Shown here one piece after another: positions 61,502 to 64,000 of a stretch of DNA of 64,000 nucleotides. Source of the DNA: CAVPOO01 sp963707015 (GTDB taxonomy: Bacteria > Pseudomonadota > Gammaproteobacteria > Thiohalobacterales > Thiohalobacteraceae); assembly GCA_963707015.1 (NCBI GenBank), contig CAVPOO010000016.1, forward strand, positions 62,001 to 126,000. The letters are read 5' to 3'. The notes below the pieces were generated by a model. It saw only the letters and a list, made by a program, of their open reading frames with translations. It did no database searches and had not been told where the DNA came from. Positions within the stretch are counted from its first letter, which is position 1. The number at the start of each line of letters is the position of its first letter. A program made the position numbers and the translations under genes.

Positions 61502-64000
61502 ATGGCCGAGTTTGCCAAAGAAGTTTTTCCGGTCAATCTCGAAGACGAGATGAAGCAGTCGTACCTCGATTACGCCATGAGCGTCATCGTGGGACGCGCC
61601 CTGCCTGACGTTCGCGATGGTCTGAAACCGGTGCATCGCCGCGCGCTCTACGCCATGAGCGAGCTGGGCAACGACTGGAACCGGCCATACAAGAAGTCTG
61701 CGCGTATTGTGGGTGATGTGATCGGTAAGTATCACCCGCATGGCGATACCGCGGTATACGACACCATCGTCCGTATGGCGCAGCCGTTCTCGCTGCGCTA
61801 CATGCTCGTCGATGGCCAGGGTAACTTTGGTTCGGTCGACGGCGATGCCCCGGCGGCCATGCGTTATACGGAAGTGCGCATGTCGCGCATTGCCCACGAA
61901 CTGCTGGCCGATCTCGACAAGGAAACGGTCGACTTCATTCCCAACTACGATGAGTCGGAGACGGAACCGGCGGTCTTTCCCGCCCGCATTCCGAATCTGC
62001 TGGTCAACGGTTCGGCGGGTATTGCCGTGGGCATGGCCACCAATATACCGCCGCATAACCTGACGGAAGTCATCGACGCCTGCCTGCTGTTGATCGACCG
62101 CTCCGATGCCACGATCAAGGACATTCTGGAACTCCTTCCCGGCCCCGACTTCCCCACTGCCGGGCTGATCAACGGCGTGCGGGGCATCCATGAGGCCTAT
62201 TTCACCGGCCGCGGGCGCATCTATGTGCGCGCACGGGCCGAGATCGAAACCGACGAGCGCTCCGGTCGCCAGACGATTGTGGTGAACGAGCTTCCCTATC
62301 AGGTCAACAAGGCGCGTCTGCTGGAAAAGATCGCCGAGCTGGTCAAGGACAAGAAGCTGGAGGGCATCAGCAACCTGCGCGACGAATCCGACAAGGATGG
62401 CATGCGCATGGTCATCGAGCTCAAACGCGGTGAAGTTGGCGAGGTGATTCTGAACAACCTCTACCAGCACACCCAGATGCAGAGCGTTTTCGGTATCAAC
62501 ATGGTGGCACTGGTCGATGGCCAGCCGCGACTGCTCAACATCAAGGAACTTCTCGCGGCCTTTATCCGGCACCGGCGTGAGGTCGTCACTCGCCGGACGG
62601 TGTTCGAGCTGCGCAAGGCGCGGGAGCGGGCCCATATCCTCGAGGGTCTCGCGGTCGCGCTGGCCAACATCGACGAAGTCATCGCCCTCATCAAGGGATC
62701 ACCCAATCGGGCCGAGGCGAAAGAGGCACTCATGACCCGCGCCTGGGAACCCGGACTCGTCACCCAGATGCTGGAGCGAGCGGGCGCCGGCGCTTCGCGG
62801 CCCGACAATCTCGATGCGGTTTTCGGTCTGGGTGATGAAGGCTACCGGCTCTCTGACGTGCAGGCCCAGGCCATTCTGGACCTCAGGCTGCATCAGCTTA
62901 CCGGCCTGGAACAGGATAAAATCGTCAACGAGTACAAGGAGCTCCTGGATAATATTGACGAGTTGCTCAGGATCCTTTCCGATCCGGATCGCCTGATGGC
63001 CGTTATTCGGGATGAACTGAGCGAGGTACGCGAGCAGTTCGGTGACGCGCGGCGGACCGAAATCATTACGGATCACCTCGACCTGACACTCGAGGATCTG
63101 ATCACCGAAGAGGACGTTGTGGTGACCCTGTCGCATGCCGGCTACGCCAAATCGCAGCCCGTCAGCCAGTATGCCGCGCAGCGACGCGGGGGCAGGGGCA
63201 AGAGTGCAACCGCGGTCAAGGAAGAAGACTTCATTGACAAGCTGTTTATCGCCAGCACGCACGACACGATTCTCTGTTTCTCGAGCCGGGGCAAGGCCTA
63301 CTGGCTGAAGGTCTATCAGCTGCCGCAGGCCGGACGCGCCGCGCGGGGCAAGCCGATTGTCAACCTCCTGCCGCTGGAGGAGGACGAGCGTATCAACGCC
63401 GTGCTGCCGATTCGCGAGTTCAGTCCCACCGAGTTCGTGTTCATGGCGACGGCCAACGGGACGGTGAAAAAGACGCCCTTGAGCGGTTTCTCGCGCCCGC
63501 GAGCAAGCGGTATCATCGCCCTCGACCTGCGTGATGCGGACAGACTGGTCGACGTTGCGATCACGGACGGCGAGCGTGATGTCATGTTGTTCACCGACGC
63601 CGGCAAGGCCATACGCTTCAAGGAATCCGATGTCCGCACCATGGGCCGCACGGCCTGCGGTGTGCGGGGCATTCGGCTGCAGTCGGGGCAGGAAGTGATT
63701 GCCCTGATCATCGTGGATGAAGGCTATGTGCTGACGGCAACGGAAAACGGCTATGGCAAGCGCACGGCCGTCGAGGATTACCCGATGCATGGCCGGGGCG
63801 GCCAGGGCGTTATCTCCATTCAGACGACGTCGCGCAACGGTGCCGTGGTCGGCGCCAGACTGGTTACCGAAAATGACGAAATCATGCTGATCAGCAACGC
63901 CGGCACCCTGGTGCGCACGCGGGTGGAGGGCGTCTCCTGCATGGGCCGTAATACGCAGGGCGTGAAACTCATCACTGTCGGCGAAGACGAGCAGCTGGTG
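61502..64000 (+). CDS. gyrA: DNA gyrase subunit A (5' part, runs off the window)
   Basis: 833 codons are present and the frame is open at the right edge, so the stop lies outside. Starts MAEFAKEVFPVNLEDEMKQS. The quinolone-resistance region reads KYHPHGDTAVYDTIV with Thr83 and Asp87 (E. coli numbering coincides), catalytic Tyr122 in AAMRYTEVR, and the GyrA box QRRGGRGK begins the DNA-wrapping C-terminal domain. Works with GyrB to introduce negative supercoils. Thr83 instead of Ser83 is the wild-type state in Pseudomonas, so it need not mean resistance. Confidence 0.98.
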   Translation, partial: MAEFAKEVFPVNLEDEMKQSYLDYAMSVIVGRALPDVRDGLKPVHRRALYAMSELGNDWNRPYKKSARIVGDVIGKYHPHGDTAVYDTIVRMAQPFSLRYMLVDGQGNFGSVDGDAPAAMRYTEVRMSRIAHELLADLDKETVDFIPNYDESETEPAVFPARIPNLLVNGSAGIAVGMATNIPPHNLTEVIDACLLLIDRSDATIKDILELLPGPDFPTAGLINGVRGIHEAYFTGRGRIYVRARAEIETDERSGRQTIVVNELPYQVNKARLLEKIAELVKDKKLEGISNLRDESDKDGMRMVIELKRGEVGEVILNNLYQHTQMQSVFGINMVALVDGQPRLLNIKELLAAFIRHRREVVTRRTVFELRKARERAHILEGLAVALANIDEVIALIKGSPNRAEAKEALMTRAWEPGLVTQMLERAGAGASRPDNLDAVFGLGDEGYRLSDVQAQAILDLRLHQLTGLEQDKIVNEYKELLDNIDELLRILSDPDRLMAVIRDELSEVREQFGDARRTEIITDHLDLTLEDLITEEDVVVTLSHAGYAKSQPVSQYAAQRRGGRGKSATAVKEEDFIDKLFIASTHDTILCFSSRGKAYWLKVYQLPQAGRAARGKPIVNLLPLEEDERINAVLPIREFSPTEFVFMATANGTVKKTPLSGFSRPRASGIIALDLRDADRLVDVAITDGERDVMLFTDAGKAIRFKESDVRTMGRTACGVRGIRLQSGQEVIALIIVDEGYVLTATENGYGKRTAVEDYPMHGRGGQGVISIQTTSRNGAVVGARLVTENDEIMLISNAGTLVRTRVEGVSCMGRNTQGVKLITVGEDEQLV

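Overview
This 64 kb window is chromosomal DNA of a GC-rich gammaproteobacterium. The gene set is gammaproteobacterial: a ZipA-type cell-division protein, DksA followed by the glutamyl-Q tRNA synthetase, LolA, TsaB, YoaA, YcgN, SerS-RmuC, and a UbiG / MupP-like / MtaD / MtnA / GyrA neighbourhood laid out as in Pseudomonas. Several short CTAG- or TA-flanked repeats are scattered between genes, as in many sulfur-oxidising or Chromatiales-like genomes. I cannot name the species from sequence alone. No rRNA, tRNA, CRISPR array, prophage or intact transposase gene was seen.

Layout. 1-4.1 kb: 3' part of pnp, then two convergent genes for exported repeat proteins (Sel1 and WD40-like). 4.1-9 kb: minus-strand yheT, acs, gluQ and a dksA with a long basic N-terminal tail. 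9.1-14 kb: a cbbY-like phosphatase, an aminotransferase, cysZ and a lone FGGY kinase, separated by repeats. 14-21 kb: queF diverging from smc-zipA-ligA. 21-24.8 kb: a DUF1631 gene with an apparent 3' frameshift, a PilZ gene and tpm. 24.9-31.1 kb: mrcB overlapping a TPR lipoprotein gene (candidate PBP1b activator), a small nuclease-like protein, yoaA and tsaB. 31.3-38.7 kb: ycgN, a CPA2 antiporter with a DUF302 protein, a tightly overlapping TRAP-transporter operon with a TatT lipoprotein, and dapE. 39-46.5 kb: ftsK, lolA, rarA, an OmpA-family protein, crcB-DUF190 and serS. 46.5-52.6 kb: an accessory segment with an AraC-type regulator, a large FG-GAP protein and a family 2 glycosyltransferase, bounded on both sides by miniature inverted-repeat elements. 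52.6-64 kb: rmuC, a membrane protein, a MupP/Gph phosphatase, ubiG, a 37-residue membrane peptide, a UMF1 transporter, mtaD, mscS, mtnA and the start of gyrA.

The most unusual feature is the repeat content. One miniature element family, flanked by CTAG, has inserted so that its target-site CTAG is also the stop codon of three different genes (cysZ, the AraC-type regulator, rmuC). A second, 167 bp family with TA at its ends occurs three times and has supplied the last codons of the cbbY-like gene. A third, about 80-90 bp palindromic family also occurs three times. A degenerate heptamer array lies before lolA. Other candidates for follow-up are the histone-like tail on DksA, the nuclease-like/YoaA pair, the mrcB-lipoprotein overlap, and the MITE-bounded FG-GAP/glycosyltransferase segment.
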